64,000 nt of DNA from Bog-375 sp049587755 (lineage in GTDB: Bacteria; Acidobacteriota; Terriglobia; Bryobacterales; Bryobacteraceae), in assembly GCA_049587755.1 (NCBI GenBank), contig JBAVEN010000063.1, positions 68,597 through 132,596 of the forward strand, written 5' to 3'. A program made the translations under genes and the position numbers. The stretch's first letter is position 1; every line of letters starts with the position of its first letter. A model generated the notes under the pieces. That model was not told the DNA's origin and did not search any database. It was given only the letters and a program-made list of their open reading frames with translations. This document shows, one piece after another, positions 17,605 through 26,381 of the stretch.

Positions 17605-18605
17605 AGAAGGCTTTTGCACTCGTTCTGGTTGCGGCCGCAGCGTTCGCCGCGGAAGGCTACCACGTTCTCAACAAGATCAAGATCGGCGGCACCGGCGGCT
17701 GGGATTACGTTACCGCCGATGGCGCCAACCATCGGCTTTACGTTTCGCACGGGACCAGCGTCGCGATTGTCGATACCGCGAGCGGCAGCGTACTGGGGAC
17801 CATTGACGGCCTGGATGGCGTGCACGGCATCGCGATCGCGGACAAGCTCAACAAGGGGTTCATCAGCAACGGACGATCCAGCACGGTGACGGTGTTCAAT
17901 CTTTCCAGTTTCGCCAAGACTGCCGAGATCCCGACCGGCGGGCAGAATCCCGATGCCATCTGCTATGAACCGGTGACGGAGCGCGTGTTCACCTTCAACG
18001 GCCGCTCCGGCAACTCCACCGCGATCGATGCCAAATCGAACGCCGTGGTGGCAACCTTCCCTCTGGGCGGCAAGCCGGAGTTCTGCGCGGTCGCCGGCAA
18101 CGGTAAGATTTACGACAATCTGGAGGACAAGTCAGAGCTGGTGGAAATCGATGCCGCTAAGCCGGCGGTCATCCGCACCGCCAAGCTCGACCCTTGCGAC
18201 GGGCCTTCCGGCCTGGCGATCGATACCAAGGACGGCGTGCTGTTTTCCGTTTGCGGCAACAAGATGATGGCGGTGACCGATATCAAGGAGATGAAAGTGA
18301 TCGCCACGCCGGAAATCGGCCAGGGGCCGGATGCGGCCGGTTATGATCCAGGCGCGGGCATCGCCTTTAGCTCGAACGGCCGCGACGGCACGCTCACGCT
18401 GGTCAAACAGGTAAATGGCAAATGGCAGCCCGTCGAGACCGTCACCACCGAGCGCGGCGCCCGCACCATGGCGGTGGATACGGTAACCCACAAAGTCTAC
18501 CTGCTGACAGCGGAGTTCGGTCCCATGCCCGCAGCCCAGCCCGGCCAGCGGGTCCGCCCGCCGATTCTGCCTGACACATTCCACGTGTTGGTGGTCGGCG
18601 AATAG
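17601..18605 (+). CDS. Exported YncE-like beta-propeller protein, fourth gene of the efflux operon
   Basis: 334 residues; its ATG overlaps the transporter stop (ATGA), so it is translationally coupled to the pump. There is a signal peptide (AFALVLVAAAAFAA-E). YVTN-type blades recur: HRLYVSHGTSVAIVDTASGSV, RVFTFNGRSGNSTAIDAKS, AFSSNGRDGTLTLV. Such propellers bind ligands or partner proteins; coupling to a pump suggests a periplasmic accessory role, which is inference. Confidence 0.87.
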   Translation: MKKAFALVLVAAAAFAAEGYHVLNKIKIGGTGGWDYVTADGANHRLYVSHGTSVAIVDTASGSVLGTIDGLDGVHGIAIADKLNKGFISNGRSSTVTVFNLSSFAKTAEIPTGGQNPDAICYEPVTERVFTFNGRSGNSTAIDAKSNAVVATFPLGGKPEFCAVAGNGKIYDNLEDKSELVEIDAAKPAVIRTAKLDPCDGPSGLAIDTKDGVLFSVCGNKMMAVTDIKEMKVIATPEIGQGPDAAGYDPGAGIAFSSNGRDGTLTLVKQVNGKWQPVETVTTERGARTMAVDTVTHKVYLLTAEFGPMPAAQPGQRVRPPILPDTFHVLVVGE

Positions 18606-18635
18606 CGCCGGCGCAACTGGCCGGCCGGGCGGCCG

Positions 18636-19481
18636 CTATCCGACGAGCGCGGCGGTGTTCGAGAGCTCGCCGATTTCGGCGACTCGAATGCGGACGGTAT
18701 CACCGGGTGCGAGCGCGGCTTCCCGCGGCACGATGATGCCGGTGCCGGTCAACAGCACGGAGCCCGCAGGCACGCGGTTGGCGAACGTGAGTGCCGCGAT
18801 CAGCGAATCCAGCCGCCGGTGCAGCTTGGAAGTGGAAACGGCGCCTGCGAAGACGACCTGCCCGGCGCGCTCGATGGTGCAGGCGATTTCGAGCGTATAG
18901 GGATCGGGCAGGGCGTCGGCGGTGAGGATCACCGGGCCGAGGGCGCAGCAACTGTCATAAACCTTGGATTGCGGCAGGTAAAGCGGGTTCTCGCGCTCGA
19001 TGTCCCACGCGGAAACGTCGTTGGCCAGGGTGTAGCCCGCGATGCTGCCGCGGCTGCCGAGCACCACGGCGAGCTCCGGCTCGGGCGCGGTGAAGTGCGA
19101 ATCGGCGCGAATGCCGATAGGCTGCCCGGTGGGAACGCAAACGCGCGCGGTGCCTTTGAAGAAAATTTCCGGCCGCGGCTCGCGATACACATAGGCGTAC
19201 ATCCCTTCGGGCGTGCCGTGCTCGGCGTCGCGAAAGCTGGAGCTGGCTTCGTAGGTGCACCCGCAGGCCCAGACTTCAGGCGGCTGTATGGGCAAAGCCG
19301 GCGCCAGCTTTTCGGCGTGCCGGCTGGCGAGTTCCGCGGCCACAGTGGAAAGGGGCCGATTCTCGGTCTGTGCTCGCCGAATCAGGTCCAGCGTGGTGTG
19401 GCTGGGGATGGGCCGCGCCAGGTCTCCTTCCCAAACCGCGGCGATCAACCGGCCTTCAACTTTCACTTGTCCCAAATGCAT
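18636..19481 (-). CDS. FAH-family enzyme, AraD1-like (2-keto-3-deoxy sugar acid dehydratase type)
   Basis: 281 residues. The fumarylacetoacetate-hydrolase fold signature includes the metal-ligand block TAPEPELAVVL (Glu/Glu), the ANDVSAWDIERENPLYLPQSKVY segment and a late VLLTGTGIIVP strand. The unusual VWACGCTYEAS and PQSKVYDSCCALGP segments match the AraD1 (2-keto-3-deoxy-L-arabinonate dehydratase-like) branch better than hydrolases. It probably acts in sugar-acid catabolism in the cytoplasm. It is monocistronic as far as can be seen. Confidence 0.85.
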   Translation of the reverse strand: MHLGQVKVEGRLIAAVWEGDLARPIPSHTTLDLIRRAQTENRPLSTVAAELASRHAEKLAPALPIQPPEVWACGCTYEASSSFRDAEHGTPEGMYAYVYREPRPEIFFKGTARVCVPTGQPIGIRADSHFTAPEPELAVVLGSRGSIAGYTLANDVSAWDIERENPLYLPQSKVYDSCCALGPVILTADALPDPYTLEIACTIERAGQVVFAGAVSTSKLHRRLDSLIAALTFANRVPAGSVLLTGTGIIVPREAALAPGDTVRIRVAEIGELSNTAALVG

Positions 19482-19573
19482 GATGTTTCTCCGATGGTCA
19501 ATGGCGCTTCTGCGCGGATGCAGGCCACCCTGCGGTAGCTAGAGGAGGAGCGCCGGCCTGCCGCGCGCTGCAA

Positions 19574-20140
19574 TCAAAACTGCACTTTCGGCGCGGTGCG
19601 GGATCCGGGTTCGGTCTGGAAGTACGCGTCGTTGCGCGTCATCCCCGACATTCCAGCCACGATATTGTCCGGGAACAGCTCGATCGAGGTGTTGTACCGC
19701 TGCAGCGCTTCGTTGTACTTGCGTCGCTCCACCGCGATGCGGTTTTCGGTGCCCGCCAGCTCGTCCTGCAACTGCAGGAAATTCTCGTTGGATCTGAGCT
19801 GGGGATAATTTTCGGCGATCACCAACAGCCGGGAGATGGCGGTATCGAGCTGCTGATTGGCCTGGATTTTCTCCTGAGGCGTGCGCCCGCCGGCCAGCCG
19901 CGCGCGGGCGTCGGCGATATCCTTGAACACTTCGGTTTCGTGCTGGGCGAAGCCTTTCACGGTATTCACCAGGTTGGGAATCAGGTCCGCGCGGCGCTGC
20001 AGCGCCACGTCCACGTCGGACCATTGACTGGCTACCGCTTCGCGCTCGGTCACCAGGTCGTTGCGGATGCTTATGAATCTACCGCCGATGATCAGCCCCA
20101 GCACGAGCAGAACCAGAATCACAATCAGGGCAACTTTCAC
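19574..20140 (-). CDS. LemA family protein
   Basis: 188 residues from a GTG with AGGAG upstream. One N-terminal membrane helix (ALIVILVLLVLGLIIGG) is followed by the canonical LemA helical bundle: WSDVDVALQRRADLIPNLVNTV, then RNDLVTERE-type and ENRIAVERRKYNEAL helices. It is the last gene of a three-gene reverse-strand cluster with a TPM-domain gene, a pairing common in bacteria; the role is probably at the envelope but undefined. Confidence 0.92.
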   Translation of the reverse strand: MKVALIVILVLLVLGLIIGGRFISIRNDLVTEREAVASQWSDVDVALQRRADLIPNLVNTVKGFAQHETEVFKDIADARARLAGGRTPQEKIQANQQLDTAISRLLVIAENYPQLRSNENFLQLQDELAGTENRIAVERRKYNEALQRYNTSIELFPDNIVAGMSGMTRNDAYFQTEPGSRTAPKVQF

Positions 20141-20149
20141 GTGTCTCTC

Positions 20150-20860
20150 CTATTTCTCCAGTCGGTCCACCTCGTCAATCACCGTATCGATGGCGCGCAG
20201 GTAAGCGGCCAGCACGGTGAGCGGGTCCATCTCTTTCGGCTTTATGCGCGCCTCGCGCACATCCAGTAGTTTCTCAAAGGGCGTTGGATCGATGCCAAAA
20301 CGCTCTTGCGCCAGCCTCACCACCTCGCGTTTTTGCGGCGGCACCTCGACGCCATGAAGCCGCAGCGCGTGGCGGAATAGCACGCAAAACGTGGACACCG
20401 AATCGAGCAGCAGGCGGCGCAGCAGGTTCTCGTCGGCCAGCATTCCGGAAGCCTTCTGGCGCAGCCGCAGCAGCTTGGCGCGCAGGTCGTGCTCCACCTG
20501 CGCGCGGTAGAAAGTATCGTCCACCACCAGCGCCGGGATGACGTCTTTGCCGAAGAGCAGCCGGTGGTGGCTTTGCATGTCATGGAACTCGATGGCGAAG
20601 CAATCGGCGGAAGTGGCGAGCTCGTGTTCGGTGAGGAGCAAGGGCGCCGGGCTGCCCTGCTCGCGCCACCAGCGGAATGTTTCCGCGGACGCGGCCAGCT
20701 CGCGCGGCGTCAGCGTGGTGAGTACGCAGAGAATATTGAAATCGGAGAAGCCGGCATGATGATCGCCGGCTGCGGCCGAGCCGTACAGCACCACCGATAC
20801 CAGCCGCTCACCGTAAGCCTTCTTCAGTTTTTCGACCAGTTGATCGAGTCGCTTGTCCAT
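20150..20860 (-). CDS. Predicted nucleotidyltransferase-fold protein between TPM and LemA genes
   Basis: 236 residues from the ATG at 20858-20860, seven bases after the TPM gene stop; the open frame upstream lies inside that gene. YGSAAAGDHHAGFSDFN resembles the pol-beta nucleotidyltransferase G-S...S-D-x-D motif, but the second Asp is Asn42, so activity is uncertain. The rest is alpha-helical (RRLLLDSVSTFCVLFRHALRLHG), like a HEPN or substrate-binding helical domain. Ten bases separate it from lemA. The substrate is unknown. Confidence 0.75.
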   Translation of the reverse strand: MDKRLDQLVEKLKKAYGERLVSVVLYGSAAAGDHHAGFSDFNILCVLTTLTPRELAASAETFRWWREQGSPAPLLLTEHELATSADCFAIEFHDMQSHHRLLFGKDVIPALVVDDTFYRAQVEHDLRAKLLRLRQKASGMLADENLLRRLLLDSVSTFCVLFRHALRLHGVEVPPQKREVVRLAQERFGIDPTPFEKLLDVREARIKPKEMDPLTVLAAYLRAIDTVIDEVDRLEK

Positions 20861-20867
20861 GCCGCAC

Positions 20868-21656
20868 CTACCAGTCGCTGGAGGCGCCGCCGCCACCGGA
20901 ATCACCGCCGCCAAAACCGCCGAACCCGCCGTCACCGGAATCGAACCCGCCGAACCCGCCGCCGCCGCGGCTGCCCCAGGTGGAGCGGCCCATCAGGTTG
21001 CCCAGAATCAAGGCGGGCAGAATACCTCCGCCGCCGAACCCGCCGTAGCCGCGCGGCGCGCCGGCGCGCAGCAGCCAGAAGAGCAAACCGATTCCACCGA
21101 AAATCAGCGGCCAGGGGATGGAATCCGACTCGCTGGGCCGGTAGCGCCGTGGCGGGCCCGCGGTAAGGGTTACGTGCTTGGCTTGGGCAATGGCGCTACC
21201 GATGGTTTCGGCCGCCGCCAGCATACCATCGCCGTAATCGCCTTGGCGCAGCGCCGGACGCATCTGGCGCAGGATGCTGCCGCTCAGGCCATCGGGCAAA
21301 ATCGGTTCCAGGCCATAACCGACTTCCAGCCGGCTGCGCCGGTCGCGTATCACCAGCAGCATCAGGATGCCTTCATCCTTGCCCTTTTGCCCCACGCCCC
21401 AGGCGCGGAAAATGGTGTTGGCAACGTCCTCGATGGGCTCGCCTTCGAGCGACGGGATGGTGACCAGCGCCATCTGCGCTCCGGTCGAATGCTCGACCAT
21501 GCCACAATAGGCATCGAGCGTGGCGCGGTCGGAATCCGGGACCACGGCCGCGAAGTCGCTCACATAGCCTTGCGGATGGAGCGTCGTCCAGTCCACCGCC
21601 CAGCCCGACGCCGCACACGCCACGAGCGCCAAGCCTGCCCGCAACCAGTTCCGCAT
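20868..21656 (-). CDS. TPM-domain (YgcG-type) membrane protein with Gly-rich tail
   Basis: 262 residues. Signal peptide (LRAGLALVACAASGWA), a TPM domain over residues ~25-150 (VSDFAAVVPDSDRATLDAY, GVGQKGKDEGILMLL, RRSRLEVGYGLE), a membrane helix (IPWPLIFGGIGLLFWLL) and a ~60-residue tail made almost entirely of Gly, Phe, Ser and Asp. This is the usual TPM partner of LemA. It may have phosphatase or Psb27-like repair functions in other organisms; no specific role can be assigned here. Confidence 0.9.
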   Translation of the reverse strand: MRNWLRAGLALVACAASGWAVDWTTLHPQGYVSDFAAVVPDSDRATLDAYCGMVEHSTGAQMALVTIPSLEGEPIEDVANTIFRAWGVGQKGKDEGILMLLVIRDRRSRLEVGYGLEPILPDGLSGSILRQMRPALRQGDYGDGMLAAAETIGSAIAQAKHVTLTAGPPRRYRPSESDSIPWPLIFGGIGLLFWLLRAGAPRGYGGFGGGGILPALILGNLMGRSTWGSRGGGGFGGFDSGDGGFGGFGGGDSGGGGASSDW

Positions 21657-21727
21657 CTTGAAGATTCAGTGTACTACGCAGCCGCAGATGAATTCCGCTA
21701 CTGGCCGGTGTTAAAATGAGTTGCAGT

Positions 21728-21801
21728 TGGGACGTCGTCTAACGGTAAGACTGCAGACTCTGGATCTGCGTATCGGGGTTCGAATCCCTGCGTCCCAGCC
21801 A
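21728..21801 (+). tRNA. tRNA-Gln (anticodon CTG)
   Basis: The acceptor stem is TGGGACG/CGTCCCA, the anticodon arm is GCAGA-CTCTGGA-TCTGC with anticodon CTG, the T-arm loop is GTTCGAATC and the CCA end is encoded. It decodes CAG. A possible -10 box, TAAAAT, sits at 21712-21717. Confidence 0.95.
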
Positions 21802-21954
21802 AGCTGCCTGCCCAGCGCGTTCGAAGTGGCTCTCCGGCAGGTTGCTTCTTCAGTACCCCCGCTCCACTGAGTCAGCTTTCCTATCGAGAAGTATCTGCGG
21901 CTAAACGGCGGGGAGCTTGCCCGGAATGAGCCGCGGCACGCGATAGAAGCCGCT

Positions 21955-23262
21955 TCACTTTTGTGAGGCCGCTAGCGCCTGGTCGAGGTCGGCCTTGATA
22001 TCTTCGATATCCTCGATGCCCACCGAGACGCGGACGTACTCGGGGGTGACGCCGGTGGCTTCTTGTTCGGCGGGCTCCAATTGAGAATGTGTGGTGGAGG
22101 CCGGGTGAATGATCAGCGTCTTGGCGTCGCCGATATTGGCCAGGTGGCTCAACAGCTTGACACTATTAATGAGCTTGACACCGGCTTCTTGTCCGCCCTT
22201 GACGCCAAATCCCAGAACGGCGCCGGCTCCCTTTGGCAGATATCTTTTTGCGGACTGGTAGTGGGAATGGCTGGGCAGGCCGGGATAGTTGACCCAGGTG
22301 ACGGCGGGATGCTTTTCCAGCCACTCGGCCAGCGCCTGCGCGTTTTGCGTGTGCCGCTCCATGCGCAAGTGCAGAGTTTCGATTCCGAGCAGGAACAGGA
22401 AGGCGGCGAAGGGGCTCATGCAGCCGCCGGTGTCGCGCAGCCAGTGGGTGCGGATGTGAATGATGTAGGCGAGGTTGCCCAGCGGCTTGAGGGCTTCGGT
22501 GAAGACGACGCCGTGATAGGATTCCGACGGCGCCGTGAATTCCGGCCACTTGGGCGCGTTGGCTTCCCAGAGGAAATTGCCGCTATCGACGATAGCCCCG
22601 CCGACGTGCACCCCGTGGCCGCCCAGAAACTTGGTGGTGGAGTAAACCGCGATGTCGATGCCATGCTCGAAGGGCCGCAGCAGCGCCGGGGTGGTTACGG
22701 TGTTGTCGATGATCACCGGTAAGCCGTGCCGGTGAGCGATATCGGCGATCTGGCGGAAATCGGGGACGTCGTTTTTCGGGTTGCCTATGGATTCCAGGTA
22801 GACCAGGCGCGTGTTCTCATCCACCAGCTTCGAAATTTCCTCGGGGCGATCGGGATTGAAAAAGCGCACCTCGATTCCCAGTTTCTTCAGCGTCTGCGTG
22901 AAGAGCGTCCAGGTGCCGCCGTAGAGGCTGGTAGCGGAAATGAAGTTCTGCCCCGCGTGCGTGATGGTGAGGATGGCGGCCGTGATCGCCGCCTGGCCGG
23001 AGGCGAAGGCGAGCGCGCCCACGCCGCCATCGAGCGCCGCCAGGCGTTTTTCCAACACATCATTGGTCGGATTCATCAGGCGTGAATAGATGAAACCGAA
23101 TTCCTTCAGGGCAAAGAGATTGGCGGCGTGCTCGGAGTCTTTGAAAACGTAGCTTGAGGTGGCGTAGACGGGAACGGCCCGCGCCCCGGTAGCCGGGTCG
23201 GGTTCCTGTCCGGCGTGCAGCGCAAGGGTGCCGAGTCCGAGTTTCTTCTCTGTAGTTGGCAT
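21955..23262 (-). CDS. metY: O-acetylhomoserine sulfhydrylase / aminocarboxypropyltransferase
   Basis: 435 residues, the family length. The Cys/Met-metabolism PLP-enzyme pattern is complete: TSSYVFKD, FIYSRLMNPTNDVLEKRLAALDGG, SGQAAITAA, the pyridoxal site VYSTTKFLGGHG with the Schiff-base Lys, and the C-terminal VRVSVGIEDIEDIKADLDQAL. It makes homocysteine from O-acetylhomoserine and sulfide. metX is not adjacent. A strong promoter and a ~130-base leader precede it. Confidence 0.95.
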   Translation of the reverse strand: MPTTEKKLGLGTLALHAGQEPDPATGARAVPVYATSSYVFKDSEHAANLFALKEFGFIYSRLMNPTNDVLEKRLAALDGGVGALAFASGQAAITAAILTITHAGQNFISATSLYGGTWTLFTQTLKKLGIEVRFFNPDRPEEISKLVDENTRLVYLESIGNPKNDVPDFRQIADIAHRHGLPVIIDNTVTTPALLRPFEHGIDIAVYSTTKFLGGHGVHVGGAIVDSGNFLWEANAPKWPEFTAPSESYHGVVFTEALKPLGNLAYIIHIRTHWLRDTGGCMSPFAAFLFLLGIETLHLRMERHTQNAQALAEWLEKHPAVTWVNYPGLPSHSHYQSAKRYLPKGAGAVLGFGVKGGQEAGVKLINSVKLLSHLANIGDAKTLIIHPASTTHSQLEPAEQEATGVTPEYVRVSVGIEDIEDIKADLDQALAASQK

Positions 23263-23421
23263 GGAGTGTCCTTCACGAAGATATCAAAGGGGCAATCGGC
23301 GTTGCCAGCGGCCGGCCACGAAAACAACGTTCCTTCGGGCTATCGGCAGATGATCGAGCATCGCTCGCCTTGAAATACCAATTGTCTATAGAGTTTATGG
23401 TGATCAGTATCGGGATGTCAA
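23263..23421 (-). promoter_or_regulatory. metY promoter and leader
   Basis: On the reverse strand a perfect -35 TTGACA (23416-23421) and a -10 TAAACT (23392-23397) are 18 bases apart. The leader to the ATG is about 125 bases and contains a CGAGC-GAT-GCTCG hairpin. A long leader before a methionine gene invites a SAM-sensing element, but I could not match a known SAM riboswitch core. Confidence 0.55.
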
Positions 23422-23464
23422 GCCTGGGCTTCGGCGCAATCACCATGAGAAGCGGGCCGCGGTT

Positions 23465-25663
23465 CTACTGCACGGCGATGGTGGCAGTGGCGAGGCTGGA
23501 GGCAGTGCCCACCGCGACAACGATAGGGACCGCACTTCCAGGCGTCACGGTGGTGGGCACTATGGCGTTGACCTGGAATGCTCCCTCCACAAAGCCGGGT
23601 GCGTTGCCGGCATAGGAAACCGTGGCCGGCTGGCCGCCGATCTGGACTGTGACCGCCGGCGGCGGCGGGCCTGGTGAAGCGGCTAAGGCGACCAGTCCAT
23701 CCACGCCGGCTGGCGACATGGCGCCCTCGCCGGTGGCGTAAATCATGATGTAATCTCCGCGCGGCACCGGATTGGCGGCCGAGTTCACCGAGTAAGGCTG
23801 ATTCAAGAGGGCATTCAAAACCGCAGCCGGCCCCGTGCCCTGACCGTTCAAAGTGAACACGCCTGGTTGCGCCGGCAACACCGGCACACTGAGGGCGGGC
23901 GAAAATGCGCCCAGGTACTCGACCCGCACGCTGGTGTTGGCCTCATTCGCAATCGCGTAGGGCGCCACGACATTGACCTGGCCGGCGGCAGCGTAAAGGA
24001 CGGGCGCGGCAATGCCATCGAACCACACCCGCACGCCGGCCAGCAAATTGGGCACCACGCCCGCACTGACCTGATAACTCACACCGGTGGCTGGGCCGAG
24101 GTTGGTCCCGTAGATGGCGATGATTTCTCCCGGTGCGACCCCGCCGCCGGCATAGCTGGCCGCGTTGACGATGCCGCCCGGCAGAATTTGCGGCTGCGCC
24201 TGCGCCAGGCGCACGAACGCAACACCGTAGCCGGGGAAGGAAACCGAGATGATTCCTTGCGGCGTGACCGATTGCGTTGAGGGGCCAGCGGAGGGATCGG
24301 TGTTCGCGTTGACGGAGGTGACCGTGGCGAGCGAGAACGAGCCCAGCGCCGACACATCCAGGGTGACGGTGGCGGCCACGCCGGGTCCGTTATTGTCGGT
24401 CGAGTTGCGGACCGCGTGGTTAGCTAGCAGGATCACCACCGAGCCGTCATCGTTGCGCACGGCCAGGGCTTCGAGAGCGCTCGGGTCGGAGTTCGTTAGC
24501 TGCAAAATGGTTGCGCCGGGCGGCGAGGGAAACAGATGCGCCAGTTCGTAATCGACCCAGTAGCTGAGGTAGGTGGTGCCGGCCGTGTAGTCGACCTCGG
24601 CGAACTCCGCATCGGCGTCGAAGTCCCAGTGGTACAGCGACTGATTACCGCCCTGGGCCAATTGCGAGAACAAGTAGGGACGCCAGGCCGCGAAGAAAGC
24701 GTCGGTGGCGCGCAGGTCGGTGACGTAAACCTCTCCGGGATTGCAGGCGCTCATACCGTTGGCTGCAGCGTAATCGGCATTGACGTTGTTCTCCGTGACC
24801 CAGACAGGCACATTGCTCAGCGCCGGGTTGATCTGCAACTGTTGCTGTACGTATTGCAGGTCGGACAAAAAACCCGGAATGCTGCCCATTATCGTTTGAT
24901 CCGTGTCCCTCTGGTTGCAGGTGGAGTAGTAGTGCAAAGCGACCGCGTCCACCTGGGCCGTCACCTGCTGCACGAAGGTTGGGACGTATTGCTGCGACTG
25001 GTTACCGTAGTCAGACTCCTCAATTGCCACGAACTTGATGGTGGGATCCACCGCCTGCATGGCCGGCACCACTATGTTGTAGAGGGTTACGTACTGGGAC
25101 GCGGTGACCTCGTTGCCATTCGGCTCGTTGAAAATGCCCCACCAGGTAATGTGATAGGGGCTCGGCGACTGGTAGTGCACCCCATTGACGTCGAAGCCGC
25201 CGGTGTTGTAATAGCGCACCACGTTGGCGCAATAAGCCGCGAAGGCCTGGAAGTTGGCCGTTGTCGTCAGGATGTCCCCGTTCGAGTTGCTCATGGACGC
25301 GGGCGCGGTGGCGAGTTGCAACTCGGGACTGTGATCGCCGGTGCCGATCACGGGGATGAGCACGGCATCGAGCGTGCTGAAGTCCCATTGGTTCGAAGAG
25401 GTCAAGGGGACGCCCTGCGAGACCGGCTGCAACCGAATGTGCTGCGGCGCCAGTTGCCAGAGAAAGCCGGGGGCGGCGGAAATGCTGGTGAAAAAGGCAT
25501 CATCCCATTCCGCGGGCTGAAACGCGGTGGACATAAAAGACTGAAGCCGGCCATTCACACCCTTGGTGGAGTTGGTCTGGTTCAGAACCTGAACGCTGAT
25601 GGGCGTCTGCGCCGCGAGCGAGAGCGCAACCGCCAGGCCCGCGCATATCGTTTTGATTCCCAT
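23465..25663 (-). CDS. Exported clan-A glycoside hydrolase (GH39/GH30-like) with Solibacter-type C-terminal domain
   Basis: 732 residues with a signal peptide (ICAGLAVALSLAA-Q). The catalytic barrel shows the acid/base motif WWGIFNEPNGNE (Glu180) and a nucleophile motif VWVTENN (Glu291), both typical of retaining clan-A glycosidases. A beta-sandwich region follows. From about residue 498 the GGIVNAASYAGGGVAPGEIIAIYGTN block and the GDYIMIYATGEG block mark the ~230-residue Solibacter C-terminal domain (TIGR03437-like), found mainly in Bryobacterales exported proteins. It probably degrades plant or microbial polysaccharide outside the cell; the substrate is unknown. Confidence 0.85.
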   Translation of the reverse strand: MGIKTICAGLAVALSLAAQTPISVQVLNQTNSTKGVNGRLQSFMSTAFQPAEWDDAFFTSISAAPGFLWQLAPQHIRLQPVSQGVPLTSSNQWDFSTLDAVLIPVIGTGDHSPELQLATAPASMSNSNGDILTTTANFQAFAAYCANVVRYYNTGGFDVNGVHYQSPSPYHITWWGIFNEPNGNEVTASQYVTLYNIVVPAMQAVDPTIKFVAIEESDYGNQSQQYVPTFVQQVTAQVDAVALHYYSTCNQRDTDQTIMGSIPGFLSDLQYVQQQLQINPALSNVPVWVTENNVNADYAAANGMSACNPGEVYVTDLRATDAFFAAWRPYLFSQLAQGGNQSLYHWDFDADAEFAEVDYTAGTTYLSYWVDYELAHLFPSPPGATILQLTNSDPSALEALAVRNDDGSVVILLANHAVRNSTDNNGPGVAATVTLDVSALGSFSLATVTSVNANTDPSAGPSTQSVTPQGIISVSFPGYGVAFVRLAQAQPQILPGGIVNAASYAGGGVAPGEIIAIYGTNLGPATGVSYQVSAGVVPNLLAGVRVWFDGIAAPVLYAAAGQVNVVAPYAIANEANTSVRVEYLGAFSPALSVPVLPAQPGVFTLNGQGTGPAAVLNALLNQPYSVNSAANPVPRGDYIMIYATGEGAMSPAGVDGLVALAASPGPPPPAVTVQIGGQPATVSYAGNAPGFVEGAFQVNAIVPTTVTPGSAVPIVVAVGTASSLATATIAVQ

Positions 25664-25748
25664 GAATCGGTTACCACCGACGATGGTAATTCAGCGCGCG
25701 GAGGGAAGGAAGGCGGCAGGACCGGGCGGGCTATGCGCAACCCGCGCT

Positions 25749-25774
25749 GGCCGCCACCGGTCCGGGTGGCGGCC
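25749..25774 (+). promoter_or_regulatory. Strong hairpin in the pyrR leader
   Basis: GGCCGCCACC and GGTGGCGGCC form a perfect 10-base stem around a 6-base loop, ending 40 bases before the pyrR ATG. No T-run follows, so it is not a classic terminator. It could be an attenuator or PyrR-binding structure, though I do not see the Bacillus PyrR loop consensus. Confidence 0.55.
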
Positions 25775-25814
25775 CACCTGTCGGGCAGCGTGATACCCTG
25801 TCCTGGGAACCGTT

Positions 25815-26378
25815 ATGCCTCTCACCCGCGAAAAGGCCCAGCTCATGAGCGCTTCGGAAATCGACCGGACGCTGGTGCGGCTGGCGCATGAAGTGCTCGA
25901 GAAGACCAAAGACCTCGATCTGCTGGCGTTCATCGGCATCCGCCGCCGGGGCGTTCCCTTGGCGCAACGGCTGGCGCGGAAGATCGAGGCGCTCGAGAAC
26001 CGCAAGGTTCCGACCGGCATCCTGGACATCAACCTCTACCGCGACGACCTGACCACCGTCGATATCAAGCCGGTGGTAAGCGCCACCGACATCCCGTTTT
26101 CGGTGCAGGGCAAGGACATCATTTTGACGGACGACGTGCTGTACACCGGGCGCACCATTCGCGCTGCGCTCGATGCGCTGTTCGATCACGGCCGGCCGTC
26201 GCGCGTGCAGCTTCTGGTGCTGATCGACCGCGGGCATCGCGAATTGCCAATCGAGGCCCGCTTCGTCGGCCGCGTGGTGCAAACCAGCGACGAGGAAATC
26301 ATCGAGGTGAAATTCCAGGAGGTGGACGACATGGAAAAAGTGCTACTGGTGGAACGGACAGGCGCCCAGGAGGCGTAA
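25815..26378 (+). CDS. pyrR: Bifunctional pyr operon regulator / uracil phosphoribosyltransferase
   Basis: 187 residues, the PyrR length. The PRPP-binding loop IILTDDVLYTGRT (residues ~99-111) and the flanking GILDINLYRDDLT and LIDRGHRELPI blocks are diagnostic. PyrR binds pyr mRNA in a UMP-dependent way and also converts uracil to UMP. It is the first gene of a tight pyrR-pyrB-pyrC operon (three-base gaps), and a strong leader hairpin precedes it. Confidence 0.96.
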   Translation: MPLTREKAQLMSASEIDRTLVRLAHEVLEKTKDLDLLAFIGIRRRGVPLAQRLARKIEALENRKVPTGILDINLYRDDLTTVDIKPVVSATDIPFSVQGKDIILTDDVLYTGRTIRAALDALFDHGRPSRVQLLVLIDRGHRELPIEARFVGRVVQTSDEEIIEVKFQEVDDMEKVLLVERTGAQEA

Positions 26379-26381
26379 GCG

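Noticed and set aside
23263..23391. SAM riboswitch in the metY leader
   Set aside because: I could not align the leader to the conserved core of the SAM riboswitch classes I know; left as a generic leader.
24536..25891. Forward-strand open frame of 451 residues opposite the glycosidase
   Set aside because: Antisense shadow of a clear exported glycosidase; runs into pyrR.
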